The notes beneath the pieces were generated by a model. That model ran no database searches. It was not told the DNA's origin and saw only the letters and a program-made list of their open reading frames with translations. From NCBI GenBank assembly GCA_036897095.1, contig JAYMSP010001588.1:1-30603 (forward strand): a stretch of 30,603 bases of DNA, given 5' to 3'. Shown here piece by piece: positions 1-11,866 of this stretch (position 1 is its first letter; each line of letters begins with the position of its first letter). A program made the position numbers and the translations under genes. The DNA comes from Plantago elongata (lineage: Eukaryota; Streptophyta; Magnoliopsida; Lamiales; Plantaginaceae).

Positions 1-3000
1 GGCCCTTTAAAAATTTTTTATCGTTTCTTTGGGGGGGGGGGGGGGAACTAATTTTTTTGGGAGTACATTTTGTTGGAGCAGGCTAGCTATGCCCAATAAA
101 TTCAGGGCGTCGAGTAATCCAGCTGGCTTCTGCCAATGTTGAAGAGGCATGTACGAGTAGAAGTGTCAACTGGGTCGCGGACGGGCCATGAGAGTCTGAA
201 CCATCACCGGTACTAAGCGGCCGTGCTGGGCTTTTATGAAACATTTTAACCCCGCCCCTAGCCACATTATAATAATAGCGAGGTCGGAACGAACATATAT
301 AAGATTTTCTTTTTAAAATTTATTGTCAGTGCGATTCATTCTTACACATATAACACTCGCCATATTGGTTCTCCTTTGTTTCAACATGGCAATGAGGTAC
401 TTATTAGATTCAAAATGAACATATTTTCCACCTAAACTAATGAAGAACCACTTACCAAATCAAGCATAATGGATATCATACCGCTTAAAATTCAAGGTCA
501 TTCTTTAATCTAACAAGAACAATACATATAAATGTTTACCTAACAAGCTCTTTAATTGTATCTTGAAAATTCAATTGAAATGTGTTGTTCTAAGTTCTAA
601 CTAATATAACGAGCTCCATGTAAACCGGCCTTCCTGGGATCAGACTGAAGCGGCCTGGGCTCTGCGGGGCTACATGGCCTCTTCAATACGGTACGTGCCA
701 TGGAATATGTTCCATGAATCCCCAATACAATATTCGTTCAGGATCGGGCCTACTTTTCTTCTTCTAACGATCTAAAATTGTCTACCCTAATGTCTCTTGA
801 AATTTTTAATTTGTATCATTTAATCAATTTGTCACTACAAGGAAAAGGTGCATGTTCGTACAGTGTTCTGTATTATATACTCGAAGTATATAAATTGATC
901 GGAGTATACAAATTACCATACACACGAAGGTATCAACATAGTATGTTTTTTTGTGTCCCATGTTGTTCTTGGTCCATGGAGATGGGGTTGAGCTCCATGG
1001 CTGGACCGGGACATGCATTAGTACTTGTTACACTAATAATGACTTGGTTGTTATTGGTTTAGTTGAGCATACCGTGTTTCCAGTCATCAATTACACTTAT
1101 TTTGTTCATATGATAAGTTTTAGTTTGCACATAAACTTCATGTACGTATTTAATTTTGAATAATACAAAATGCTTACTATTCATAATTAAGATGTACGAG
1201 TGTGACAACAAAATTGGGCAATATAGAATAGTACCTTATATATACCTTGAGTTTCATTACTCCTATTTACCAATTTTTTGTCCAACACTACCACACCTGC
1301 TAGTCACATGGATCTCTTCAAGTTCCAATTCTGTGATGTAAAATGAACGAGGAAGCGAGACCGAACTGCAATGGCGGTTCTGGTTTTGTAACCGGCGGCC
1401 GGGAAGACTACGATGCCGGTCATAATCAAAAGGGACAATTACGTTTTGGTTCCAAAGCCAGGAACCGTAGATTCATGGAAGTGGAAGTGTCCATTATTCT
1501 CAAGCAGAAGAGAGAAAAGATGAATCCCAATTCCCAAATTAAGTAGAAATGACATTCTGCAGCAACTTGTTCTACAACAGCACATATTGAAGTGCATGTG
1601 ACTCAACATTAATGGAATAATATCTAGCTCTTATTTTTTGGTATATCATGTCAGCGTAACAATTACATGCCTAATAAATATTTGACAAGCGTTGTCGTTG
1701 TTTTGTGATTTTATTGTACGAAATGTGCATGGAATGGAGACAACATTCATATCAAGTTATCACCAGCAGTACTAAATTTTCTTTCTTACTTGTAATAATG
1801 ATGACTTGTATTTATACACACACAAAAGTATACAAAACCACAAAAGTGACATGAAGATTTCGCAGTCAAGGATCCATTTAATTACTGCTTCACGACCCCA
1901 ATCGGTAAGTCATATAGGTTGGATTTTTTTTTTAAATATACCGTACAGTGAGATACGTTCATTTTATGTATAATGCATAATGACTATGTATTTTTTTATA
2001 CCTTACAATAGTTATTTATTTAAAAGATATACTCCAATCATTTTTTTATCTGATTTGTGATTAATTACACACGCATGGGTATCTCATGTGCTCGACATAA
2101 TAACTTTGTATTTTTCAAATTTCTCTTTCTCTTTTTGATTTTTATTTCAAAATAATTTTTGAGATTGAATCACGATATGACATGTGTCAAATGCTTGAGA
2201 TACTTTCAACGTTTGATGCACTTTCGACGTGTGAATTACCCCCGACACATGTAACAAATCACCAAAGCTGAGAAAAAAATTACCAGTGTATAACTTCTCG
2301 ACAATTCATTGTGGGGTATAAAAAAAATACATAACCATTGTGAACTATATAAAATGTATGTGTCTCGTTCGATAAATATTTTCCCTCATATACGTACGTG
2401 GCAGCTGCTTAAATATCACCTAAAATGGGCTGAAATCTTAATTATGACTAGGTTTTTAAAATTCATTAATCTGATTCATGTTTCGTTGTTTTTTTTCTTC
2501 TTCAAGTTTTGAGTTGATATGAAATAGGGATATAAAAAATACTTCAGATGATTGATCCTGTCTAGCTTAAAACTGAGCTTCAAGAATTTTAAAACCGAGC
2601 TAGAAACTCTGAAAAAGTACTATCAAATGGATCGAACTCTAACACAAAAAAGGAAGGGGAGAGAAGTCAAAATATGGAAAGATAAGGTGATAATAGTTAT
2701 GATGATCCACCACGAAATTAAGAAGCAAAATCCACTGCACAAGTAGTACGAAACCCTGAGAGTCGAGGCTATTTGATTTAAATTTAAGTCACACTGATTT
2801 CATGAAAAATGTGGTAGTACATTTCTGCACTATTCAGAATAGTTTTGGGCACAAATTTTCAGACATTTCTTCAATTATAATCGGAGCTAGTTTCAATGCT
2901 TCTGTATCAATAATAGTACTTCACTCAAATAATAGAACCTCACACCGTGTATTAATTAATGTATCATACATAAGATTACCAACTTGCTTAACTTTACGTT

Positions 3001-3267
3001 TTAATTCATCATCCATTCATCCTATCTACAATTTCTCACGTGACAATTTTATGTATATTTCATTTTTACTTTTTACATTTAAACTAGATTTACATATAAC
3101 TACATGGATCCTTATATTTACAACTTTACAAATTCAATAATTTTTTTCTTATATCTTATATTATGTATTTTCTTTATCTAACCACTATCATACTTTATTC
3201 ACTTTTTATTTCTTTTATAATTTAAATAATGTGCTACCATCCACTTTTCTTATTTGTTGATTACCGA
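1..3267. other. AT-rich intergenic region, no supported gene
   Basis: No reading frame here has a recognisable domain, and the longest frames are AT-rich and of low complexity. A run of 15 G residues sits at 31-45. A higher-GC patch lies at about 600-720. An imperfect palindrome occurs at 971-1007. I recognise no terminal repeats or transposon proteins. The stretch from about 3000 to 3267 is very T/A-rich and may be the flank or interior of an old MITE. Confidence 0.6.
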
Positions 3268-3419
3268 TCGGTATCTCCGTCCGTATCAATTATCCACTCG
3301 TTGGACCTCCCCAAAGAAGTTGAAATGAGTCCACAAGTAAGAAAGGTGTTAGATAAATTAATATAAGTGGATTAGCTCCACACCTTTTATAAGTTCGAGC
3401 TTTTAGATGTAATTTCATC
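3268..3419. mobile_element. Possible Stowaway-like MITE, left part
   Basis: The sequence around 3270-3295 (TATCTCCGTCCGTATCAATT) resembles a Stowaway/Tc1-mariner MITE terminus of the form TACTCCCTCCGTCCC. The element would be interrupted at 3420 by the CACTA insertion. The sequence that resumes at 6411 contains AAGCGGAGAAAGTA (6423-6436), a weak match to the opposite terminus (GGGACGGAGGGAGTA). If correct, this is an element split by a later insertion. The right end is only loosely similar, so the call is tentative. Confidence 0.3.
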
Positions 3420-3835
3420 CACTACAACAAATATGATATTTATTGACAATAGAAAATGTCACTCATTAATACTTTTGGTGGCAAATTACAAATCAAGAAC
3501 ATTTAATATGAAGTGTCACTTCAAGCCGTGTGACTAATTCTATAGTGCCACTAAAACAACTTATTATGTCATTTTGTAAATGCCAAACTAACTATCAAAA
3601 TTGACAATGACGAGTGTCACCAAATAAACAAGGATGACACCCGCAAATGGCACACCAAACATAATTAAGCACAATAAGAGGTGTCACCTTAACATACTAC
3701 TTTTGACACTTTCAATGGCAGGCCAAACCGGTTTAACAACATTTGGAAGTGCCATAATAACATTCCTACTTTGACACTTGCACATGTCTCCATAAAATAT
3801 TCTAATGACAATATATGGTGCCACTAAATAACATG
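3420..3835. repeat. Left subterminal repeat zone of the CACTA element
   Basis: This zone contains many short copies of GTGTCAC, TGACAC and GTGCCA in both orientations, spaced a few tens of bases apart, for example near 3457, 3512, 3544, 3617, 3633, 3681, 3707 and 3820. In CACTA transposons such arrays bind the small transposase-encoded protein that brings the ends together. The TGTCAC core is what the sequence shows. The binding role is inferred from the family. Confidence 0.7.
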
Positions 3836-4011
3836 GGAGAAACATATAAAAATATCTATTATTATTTTCAAATTTCAGTATTTTCTAAAATATTTTGTTT
3901 GAATTTTAATAATTAATTTTTTTAAATAAATAATGGTATATAACATTGAAAACAAAAATACAAACCATAATAGCAGCAAAAGAAAATTTTGTTATCGTAT
4001 TATATTAACTG

Positions 4012-4236
4012 TCATCGATCAACATATGAGAAAGGAATATAATACCAAACGTACAAAAAAACTAACCAACTAAAATCCATTGACATAAAATCAACTGGCA
4101 AAAAAATCCAAAATTCAGTCAATAACAGAGCCAAAATGGCTAATTTGCTAACGAATGGACCTAACTGCGGCAAGCTGAATGTTTGATGGAAGATATTCTT
4201 AAATCTTTCAATCTCTTGAATCTCTATCATAGGTCC
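4012..4236 (-). pseudogene. Possible exon remnant inside the CACTA element
   Basis: On the minus strand, a pyrimidine-poor but plausible acceptor (AACTGAATGCAG, ending near 4233) is followed by an open frame of about 72 codons. The frame is rich in hydrophobic residues toward its C-terminus and stops at 4012. It matches no transposase domain I know. A consensus donor on the same strand near 6055 (CTTTAG then GTAAGTGT) could belong to the same minus-strand transcription unit, starting next to the right subterminal repeats. This may be what is left of the element's own gene or a captured host fragment. No function can be assigned. Confidence 0.2.
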
Positions 4237-5216
4237 TGCATTCAGTTAAAATAAAATGTATAAATATATGTAAGTGTTTCCGAGAACAATAGGAAACGAA
4301 ACAAGCAGTTGAAAATCATACACATAAGTCCTTGAAAAAAAGATCTAAGTTGAGAAAGTAAAAAGAGTAGGTAAGTGAAATCATAAAATATGAAGATATG
4401 AGACCCGGTAGGTTCATTGCACAACAATGATAGTGTGAGGGATGCATGAAAACTTGCAAAGGATAGAGTTATGCTGGCCAGAAACTAGTATCCAGTATGA
4501 ATATAGAATATTTTGGAAACTGTACATGCATGTACCAACTAGAAGATGGAAATTGCACAATGGAGACAAGAGACACTTCAATATTTACCTAGTTCAATCA
4601 AAATATAAGAATTATTTCATTAAATACAGTAAGCAATTCATCTAATATACTTAATGACAACCTTAATAGGTACTAGCACAAGACATGTAAGTAGCATATA
4701 AATTCTGAAAGCACAAAACGAAAATCTCATATAACCAATAACAAGTTACCCAAATCATATTCTATTTTAACCAAGATTAAACTCCCTAGTCCCTACTATC
4801 TCAAGTGATACATCAAGTCAGGATTAAAGTACCAACTATTCTATATAATCTTTAGTGCTATATAATGTGATTAGAAGATGATGCATGTATAAGGGGGAAT
4901 GATTTAACATTTTGGAATAAGCTACAGTATATATTGTCTAGGCTAAAAGAATCATGACACTGTGTCACTGCTTGATGTTTAGGTAGATATTGGAAGCAAG
5001 TTAAAGATAATATCAAGAAGATATAAAACATTAAATGGTACTAACATTTATACGTATATAGGTGGTCAAGTATATCTAAGGGAATATGAAATATGATCAG
5101 ATCAGAGGTGCCAATATCAATAGCCCATCTATATTCATAAGTAGTGCATATAGCTAATGCAATTTTACTTATGAAGTTACAATATCAAACTCCACGCTTT
5201 GTTGTTCTAGAATATA

Positions 5217-5446
5217 CTCCCTTCGTCCCAACTTCATCTTCCCTTACTCCGTTTCGGTCCGTCTTAACTTAACTTGACTTTCTATCTCTCAAATGGAAAA
5301 TCTATCTCCTATAGAATACATTGTCTAATTATCTTATACTTAAGGTACTATTTGTCCTGCTTTATTCATTATTTTTCCAACTTTATTCACTTCTTTTCTT
5401 AAAGCTTGTGTACGACCCGCGGGAAGATGAACCAGGACGAAGGGAG
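5217..5446. mobile_element. Stowaway-like MITE (Tc1/mariner) nested in the CACTA element
   Basis: The left end CTCCCTTCGTCCCAACTTC begins at 5217 after a TA dinucleotide (5215-5216). The right end at 5421-5446 is its inverted complement, ending in GGACGAAGGGAG and followed by CA, which would be a mutated TA. The inverted repeats extend about 26 bp with few mismatches, including an inner GAAGATGAA/TTCATCTTC block. The interior is AT-rich with no frame. Its 230-bp length and CTCCCT.CGTCCC terminus are classic for Stowaway MITEs, which are mobilised in trans by mariner-like transposases. It must have inserted after the CACTA element arrived. Confidence 0.8.
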
Positions 5447-6054
5447 CACTTGCTACATAAAGGCCTTTCTCTACATATCCAGTAATAATCCACTCTAGAA
5501 ATTTGGAAAAATGAATGCAATGAGAACTTAAACTACAACTTGGATAAAGTGATACTTCATCCTAGAATATACTGGTCACAAGCATAAGTCACCAGATTAC
5601 CCAATGTCTATGTTACGAATTTTATCGAACACTTGGTGTGCGCAAGTCACTTGGAAATAACACAAGAAAAAGCTTCAACTAACATTGAGTAATCATTACA
5701 CCAAACATATTTACATGTGCATTCTTGAGTTCAGGAAGAAAGTCTTCAATCAAAAGAAGTATTTGGGAAGAAAAGAGGATGCCTTGGGCAATTCTTCGGT
5801 TGGTGCACTGGTATCGGCTGATCAACGGGTTCAAGTAGTGATTACAGCAAATATTTTTCTACGGACATTCTTGAGTCTGATGGCCGAATAAGATTGTGGA
5901 AGTAGGGATCCGCTGAGGTGAATCTTTCGTGAGAATCTTGATAGCGACGGCCGATGAATTTGAAGGTTAGAGAAAATGGAGCTCCATCAAGCGATGTGAA
6001 ACATAGATAGAGGCAAGTAGTTGGGCCAGAAATCCATGGACTGATGAACACTTA

Positions 6055-6410
6055 CCTAAAGTCACAATAAATTAAGGGCCATAAAATAATATGTCATTCT
6101 TCATATTAAGAGTGCCACACCAGATATCATTCCATGATACTTAGCTAAAATAACGATTAAATAATATGTCACACTTCATAAATGTCATCTTTACAATTAT
6201 AATTATACAAAATTAATAAATTTAAAATTCTCTAGTGACATTTTCTTAAGGTGTCACTTATTGATTCTTTAGTAACATGTAATTGTAGATGTCACTTGTT
6301 AAAATGTCACTGAACCTTCCTATGATTATAATGTCACTAGTTTATCTTTTAATCAGTTCAATAGAAGTGTCACATAGCTAAGTGTGACTAATGCACACTT
6401 TTTTGTAGTG
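6055..6410. repeat. Right subterminal repeat zone of the CACTA element
   Basis: Dense TGTCAC, GTGACA and GTGCCAC motifs mirror the left zone, with copies near 6090, 6111, 6158, 6233, 6251, 6290, 6305, 6331 and 6368. The zone ends in the terminal TTTTTTGTAGTG. The same core motif at both ends supports one element with matched ends rather than two unrelated fragments. Confidence 0.7.
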
Positions 6411-6436
6411 ATCATACCGACTAAGCGGAGAAAGTA

Positions 6437-8658
6437 ATAAATAGTGTCAGAAATATCCCACCCAACTAAAAGGATATAACCTCGGTAATATTAACATTTT
6501 TTGTACGTCATTAAAAAAATATATATGACTTTAAATATCTTTAATATAAATCTTTTTCGAATACATGGTTTGGATGTTTTCTTTCTTTTTGTATTTGCTT
6601 CTTTGTGAGGATTTCTCGAGCTCAGCGTTATTAATTAATAAAATTTTAGCTGCTTTAAAAAAAATTCGAATGCATATACATTCTAAGAATCTGTACGTGT
6701 TGTTGTGGGTGCTGGAAAAAATTCTAATTATGTACTCATATTAATGGCATACTCTAACTTAATTATCAGATTTAAATAAGATCGAAATTATATTATGATA
6801 TTAGATATTTTGGCTCAATTCTATGCACATATTGAAAATCTCATTAATATTAGTTACCTGACAATTAAATTAATATTAGTTAATTATCTGATGATTAAAT
6901 TAATATTAATTAATTATCTGATAATTAAGATAAAATTTTCACTGTTGAATGAAAAAGGAAACTAGCATTGAACAGAGCAAAGCAAATGAAGTTGTCCTCG
7001 ATCCCTGACTGAAAAGAAATCAAACTCTGAGTTCCGTTGATCTCCTTAAGAGCGTAATGATCAGGAGTCTGTTATCAGAAACTATATATAGTACTAGATA
7101 CTTTGCATGCTTATTTTCCGGTAAGCGTCAGTTAAAAGTACGAGCTGAGTAAAAAGTCGATAGAAAGGACATGATGGTACTGTATTAGCTAGTTTGTCAA
7201 ATTAAGTTTGATGCTGTATTACTCTGGGCTATACTATATTCCTTGGGCACCGGTTGATGATCATAAGTTTCTAATAGTGTAAGCACAGTTTGGAAGTATA
7301 AATCCACAATTTTAAGTTTACCCTTTGGTGATTATGTAATCATCATTTTGGCAGATCAATTAAACGTTACCATGCACATATGGTTTAGATGTTGTCTATC
7401 TATGCTGGTTTAGATTGAATTGTATCGGGTTTACGGTTGAGTTTGTAAATTTCGATCATTTCTTATGCTCTTGAATTATTTTTATGATAATGAGAAAAAT
7501 TACTTTATTGTTTAATATAACAAACTAAGTTTAAACCTCAAATAGTGCACAAATTCTTTTAGATAAACAATGTCTACTCTATAAATTAACCTATATTGTT
7601 ATTAAATTTTATAAAATACTAAATTGTGATATTAATATAGAAGTATCACTGTCATAGTTGGTGTGTTTTAGTATACAAAAGCGAAAAGTGCACTTTGCTT
7701 ACAATAAAAATATTTTTATTAATAACATATATAATAATTTTTAAAATAATATAAATTCATTTTTAAATAAGGTATCTAAATATAATTTTACAGGAGACTT
7801 GTAACAATGATATTTTACGTATACAAACAAAATACATTTTTCTTATAATATAGAGGTTTTTCATAACAATATATTATATAGAGACCGTTTAATTCTCCAA
7901 AGACTTGCTCCTTCAAATTTTGAGTCTTATTCACATCTTATCTTCTATGTGTCTGGTGGTTAATCTACATGTGAATCTTATTTTTTAATTCAAAACTTAT
8001 CACAAGTAAGTCTGGAAGATAATTATGTAATATCATCTTTCGATACATATATTTATGGCCATCAACCTCTTGTCTAATTGATGCAGCGAATAATCTATCC
8101 GTTAAAACACTCACAGTTTGCATGCTCCATTAGATGAATATTAAGGAAGATATCGGTATTTTTAATACAAAACTCTAATTACAAATAAATAAAACTCTAA
8201 TTACAGATAAACTTGTTATAAGAATATTCTACGTCGGTTATGTATAATACAAGTCAATAGAAGTTCCTATTGTACTTCAATTGATGAGATAGTAAATAGT
8301 CTACTTGCTTCAACCATTACAATTATGAAATCACCTTCCAAAAATAACATTCACTCGGTTTCCTTCAACAGTTCCATCATTGAAGCCCCATTAATACTAC
8401 ATACACAATCAACTGCTACTAAATCTCATGACATAATAATATGCAGTTCTACAACAATAATGGGCGGCTATGCATTTATATTTTGAGATTGGAAATGGGA
8501 ACTTATTTAAGTGGGCTGCCAATTTGGTTACGGAATAGTTTTGGGCAATATAAGATGAAGTTAATATAAGAGTATATAATGACAATAACATAGTTTAGGG
8601 CCTGCAATTTCCAGTAAATTATAACCGTGTAATCAATATAACTTGTATTTGTTAATCA
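6437..8658. other. AT-rich intergenic spacer
   Basis: No supported gene lies between the CACTA element and the Copia element. The DNA is strongly AT-rich. It contains a three-unit tandem repeat (6844-6929) and a short duplicated segment near 8167-8210 (AAACTCTAATTACA followed by a second copy). The few open frames are short and without recognisable domains. Confidence 0.6.
6844..6929. repeat. Three-copy AT-rich tandem repeat
   Basis: Three consecutive units are visible: a 26-bp unit at 6844-6869 and two 30-bp units at 6870-6899 and 6900-6929. All begin TTAATATTA and end with a variant of CTGATNATTAA. The first unit lacks 4 bp that the other two have. The units differ from each other at only a few positions. 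Confidence 0.75.
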
Positions 8659-8820
8659 TGAAAGAATACCTTCCATAGTTATATTAATCAATATCAAAGG
8701 GTATACATATACAAACTATACTGTTCTAATTAGAACAGAAATTATATATCAACTCTAACTAGACTAGAATTATGCTAACTAACTTTAACTAGACTGGGAT
8801 TATTTACACATAATTTATCA
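8659..8820 (-). repeat. 3' LTR of the Copia element
   Basis: This is the left copy of the LTR. On the plus strand it begins TGAAAGAATACCTTCCA and ends CATAATTTATCA. It contains a tandem-like pair of TAACTAGACT...GATTAT segments shared with the other LTR. A run of 4 bp present in the other copy is absent here. The RNase H reading frame of pol runs a few codons into this LTR before stopping. Confidence 0.88.
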
Positions 8821-9300
8821 CACCCGCAGTCGAAACGGGGGGCGGACGAATGCTGAGACTGGAGCAACAATCTTCAAACAAAACCCGAGGTAGGCCTTTA
8901 GTGAAAATATCCGCAATCTGATATCTTGACGGAACATGTCGTACACAAACATCCCCACGAGCAACATGTTCTCGAACAAAATGTATATCCATCTCGGTAT
9001 GCTTGGTACGTTGATGCTGAACTGGATTTCCTAAGAGGTAAATCGCACTCACGTTATCACAATATACCAAAGTAACCTTCGAGACAGGACAATGTAATTC
9101 CAGAAGCAAGTTAAGCAGCCAACATGATTCGGCAACTACATTCGCCACACCGCGATACTCTGCTTCCGCACTGAAATGTGACATGGTAGGCTGTCGCTTA
9201 GAGAACCAGGAGATAAGGTTATCTCCAAGGAATACACATTAATCAAAGGTAGATCGTCGAGTATCTGGACACCCTCACCAATCAGCATCAGTATACGAGA
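8804..9300 (-). pseudogene. Copia RNase H domain remnant
   Basis: The minus-strand frame at 8804-9184 encodes the C-terminal part of a Copia RNase H. It shows the SAEAEYR motif, then VYCDNVSAIYL, then KHTEMDIHFVREHV, and ends with HVPSRYQIADIFTKGLP. These are the standard tail motifs of Copia pol and include acidic catalytic residues. The start of the domain (DADWGGCPDTRRST type) is present upstream but in another frame at about 9184-9300, so at least one indel splits the domain. The frame ends inside the 3' LTR. Confidence 0.9.
8821..8832 (-). promoter_or_regulatory. Weak polypurine tract next to the 3' LTR
   Basis: On the minus strand the bases immediately before the 3' LTR read CGACTGCGGGTG. 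Copia elements prime plus-strand DNA from a purine run at this place. Only the GCGGGTG part is purine-rich, so the tract is either short or decayed. Confidence 0.3.
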
Positions 9301-10552
9301 CAAGGGTCGAACATGGGGAGGAGTAAAGGTGTAACCGTGTGCAAGAGTTCCCTGGATATAACGAAGGATGCGTTTAAGTGCATTCATATGAACATCTCGA
9401 GGATCAGGCATGTGAAGACATATTTGTTGGTCAGCATATGTGATATCTGGTCGAGTAAATATCAAGTATTGAAGAGCACCAGCAAAACTACGATACTGTG
9501 TTGGATTGTCGACAGCAGCCCCATAACCGCGACTGACTTTGGGATTCGAATCTACCAATGTCGCCGATGGTTTACACGAAGACTTTGACGCTCGATTAAT
9601 AATTTCTTCAGCATACTTGCTTTGGGACAAAAACATTCCATGTTTATGATGAGTAACCGCAATACCGAGGAAGTAATTTAATGGCCCTAGGTCCTTCATA
9701 GTGAATTCCGAAGCAAGGGGTGCCATGATAGAACAATGAAGAGAGTCGGAGGTTGTAGTAAGGATAATATCATCGACGTATATATAGCAGGAGAAACGCT
9801 CGATCCTTGCCTTTCCTGTAAACAAATAAGGAGTTATCCGAGCGGCTATTGACGAAATCCAATGTTGCCACATAGTCCGTAAATCGTCTGTACCAAGCTT
9901 GCGGAGCTTGCTTGAGTCTAGAGAGATTTTCGAAGTAGCAAACATAGTCTGGATGAGCAGGATCGCGAAACCCCATAGGTTGATGCATATAAAATGTCTC
10001 CTTAAGTTCCCCATGAAAGAAGGCGTTTTTGACATCGAGTTGGTGAATCGACCGATGCTTGGATAAGGCCAGACTCAAAACGGTGTGAAACGTAGCTGGC
10101 TTAACCACATGGCTAAATGTTTCACCACAATCGATACGCACCTGTTGTGTTTTGCCATCACCTACAAGACGAGCTTTGTGCCTCTCAAAGTCACCATTTG
10201 ATTTAAACTTGTGAGTAAATATCCACATTGAACGGATAATATTGACATTATGACGACATGGCACTAACTCCCACGTCTTATTCTTAATAAGAGCATCAAA
10301 TTCGTCGTTCATAGCCAATTTCCAGTTTGGATCTCTAAGAGCAGAAACTGGATTACGAGGAAGGGGAGACTTCGTAACCGTAGCTAGATTCACATAATCA
10401 GGACCATATACGTTGGGGTTAGGGCGGCGAAGCCGAGCTGGACGATTTGGTGGGTCCGGAATATGTGAAGATTGAACTGGAGATGGTGGCGGTGTGTGAT
10501 GCGAAGGAGGAGGCAGAGGCGCATGCGGAATAGGGGAGGTTGGACTAGGCAT
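9184..10552 (-). pseudogene. Copia reverse transcriptase remnant
   Basis: A frame on the minus strand from 10552 down to 9770 starts with a proline-rich linker (residues 1-30). It continues into the RVT_2 domain, with NPNWKLAM-type sequence, LDVKNAFFHGEL (catalytic aspartate of motif A) and RLKQAPQAWY. Near 9770-9790 the frame is lost just before the YVDD box, which is intact in the next frame (YVDDIILT), followed by KDLGPLNYFLGI and FTRPDITYA. One or more indels therefore separate the two halves of the catalytic site. In life this enzyme copies element RNA into DNA in cytoplasmic particles. Here it cannot be made. Confidence 0.93.
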
Positions 10553-10582
10553 GTCGGGTAGCTGCTAGGCAGCAGCCCTCCG

Positions 10583-11866
10583 CTACGCAGCAGTCTGCTG
10601 CTGAGCAACAGTCGATCGGATATAGGCCCTAGGAACAGGCATTAAGTGAAAATGCAAAGTAAGGGATCCTGTTTTCAAAGAATCTAAATTATACGAGGGA
10701 GAGGAATTTAGACTAGCAAACAGGAACTTGGTTTCATCAAAGATCGCATGCCGAGAAATAACAATTTTACGGGACGAAATATCATAGCACTTATAACCCC
10801 TATGATTATCTGGGTACCCCAAAAATACGCAAGGTTAGGACCGAGTATGAAGTTTGTGAATAGTACTAGATGGTGTAAGGGGTTAGCAAAGGCAACCAAA
10901 CAGACGGAGATGGTTATAGGATGGTTTACGGTGATATAATATTTCTAGCGGTGATTTATGATCCAAGAGTTTACTTGGTAAAATATTAAGGAGGTAAGTA
11001 GCCATGTTTAAAGCGTGGTGCCAAAAAGAAGAGGCAACGATGCATGAGCAAGTAAGGTTTGAAACATGTTATTTATGGAGCGAATCTTTCGTTCAGCCTT
11101 ACCATTCTAGGAAGAAGTATGAGGACAAGAAAAGCGAAAAGATAATTCATTCACAAACCCAAACGATCATTGTCATACTCCCCCTTCCATTGTCACATTG
11201 GATGGTTTTGATATTTAGTTCAAATTGGGTAAGTATATAGGTGCGAAAGATCAAGAATTTGCCATACACATCATATTCCTTGGCAAGATGAAAAGTCCAT
11301 AAGAAGTTTGAAAAATCATCAAGAAAAAGCACATAATACCGATGGCCAAGTGAACTTAAAACAGATAACGTCCATAAATCACTATGAATAATGTCAAATG
11401 GCAGCAAAGTTTTATTGAAAGATGACTTAAATAGTAACTTAATATGTTTACCGAGAATGCAAGAACGACAAATACTAGTAGGCTTAGGTGTATTGCAAAC
11501 AACGTGTCTGTCTAACCTAAGAGACTCCAAAATAGCATGCTCTGGATGACCTAGACGCTCGTGCCAAGTTGGCGATGACACAGTAGCAAAAGACAAAGGC
11601 TGGTGGGTGGGAAGGGTGATGTTGGTGAAGGGGTAGAGATCTTCTTGACTATCACATCTCACTATTGCCATCCCCATCTCAAAGTCCTTCACATAAAATT
11701 CATAAGGATCAAATTCGAAAGACACATAATTATCAGAAGTAAATTTGCGATCTGATAAGATTCTTAATGATTTTAGGAGCATACAAAACACGCGTAAGAT
11801 GAAGGGGACGAATTTTGGAAGGCAAAGTAGTATTCCTACACCCATTAACCGGAACAAATTGACCAT
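10583..11866 (-). pseudogene. Copia integrase remnant
   Basis: The minus-strand frame from 11866 to 11147 carries the zinc-binding HHCC region (WHERLGHP, then CRSCILGKH) and the start of the DDE core (IIHSDLW and QCDNGR). Just after QCDNGR the frame breaks. The rest of the core, including the NGKAERK box with its glutamate, is readable in another frame at about 11040-11110. The C-terminal GYPDNHRGYKCYD and ISRHAIFDE motifs lie in a third frame (10583-10822), followed by a stop. All three catalytic acids can be found, but not in one frame. The protein would insert the DNA copy into chromosomes; this copy is dead. Confidence 0.9.

Larger units (their letters stand above)
3420..6410. mobile_element. 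CACTA (En/Spm-type) DNA transposon, apparently non-autonomous
   Basis: The left end reads CACTACAACAAA at 3420 and the right end reads TTTTTTGTAGTG ending at 6410, so the terminal inverted repeats match at 11 of 12 positions. The flanking trinucleotides are ATC (3417-3419) and ATC (6411-6413), the 3-bp target duplication expected for this superfamily. Both subterminal zones (about 3420-3835 and 6055-6410) are packed with TGTCAC/GTGACA and GTGCCA motifs in both orientations, typical of transposase-binding subterminal repeats. The 2991-bp length and the absence of any recognisable TNPD-type transposase suggest a deletion derivative that depends on a helper elsewhere. A Stowaway-like MITE is nested inside. 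Confidence 0.82.

Noticed and set aside
951..1163. Frame with LVHGDG-like text suggesting an alpha/beta hydrolase start
   Set aside because: Only a few residues resemble that family and nothing further follows. The region is better described as an imperfect palindrome (971-1007).
1343..1546. 67-codon frame with a charged, more balanced composition
   Set aside because: No recognisable motif and no start context, homologue or intron signals that I can argue for. It could be a decayed gene fragment, but there is no evidence.
2802..3140. 112-codon open frame on the plus strand
   Set aside because: It is rich in I, F, S, T and N as expected from random AT-rich DNA, has no domain and overlaps T-rich low-complexity sequence. 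No promoter or splice support.
9313..9588. Plus-strand frame inside the Copia element
   Set aside because: It is the antisense shadow of the RT/RNase H region.
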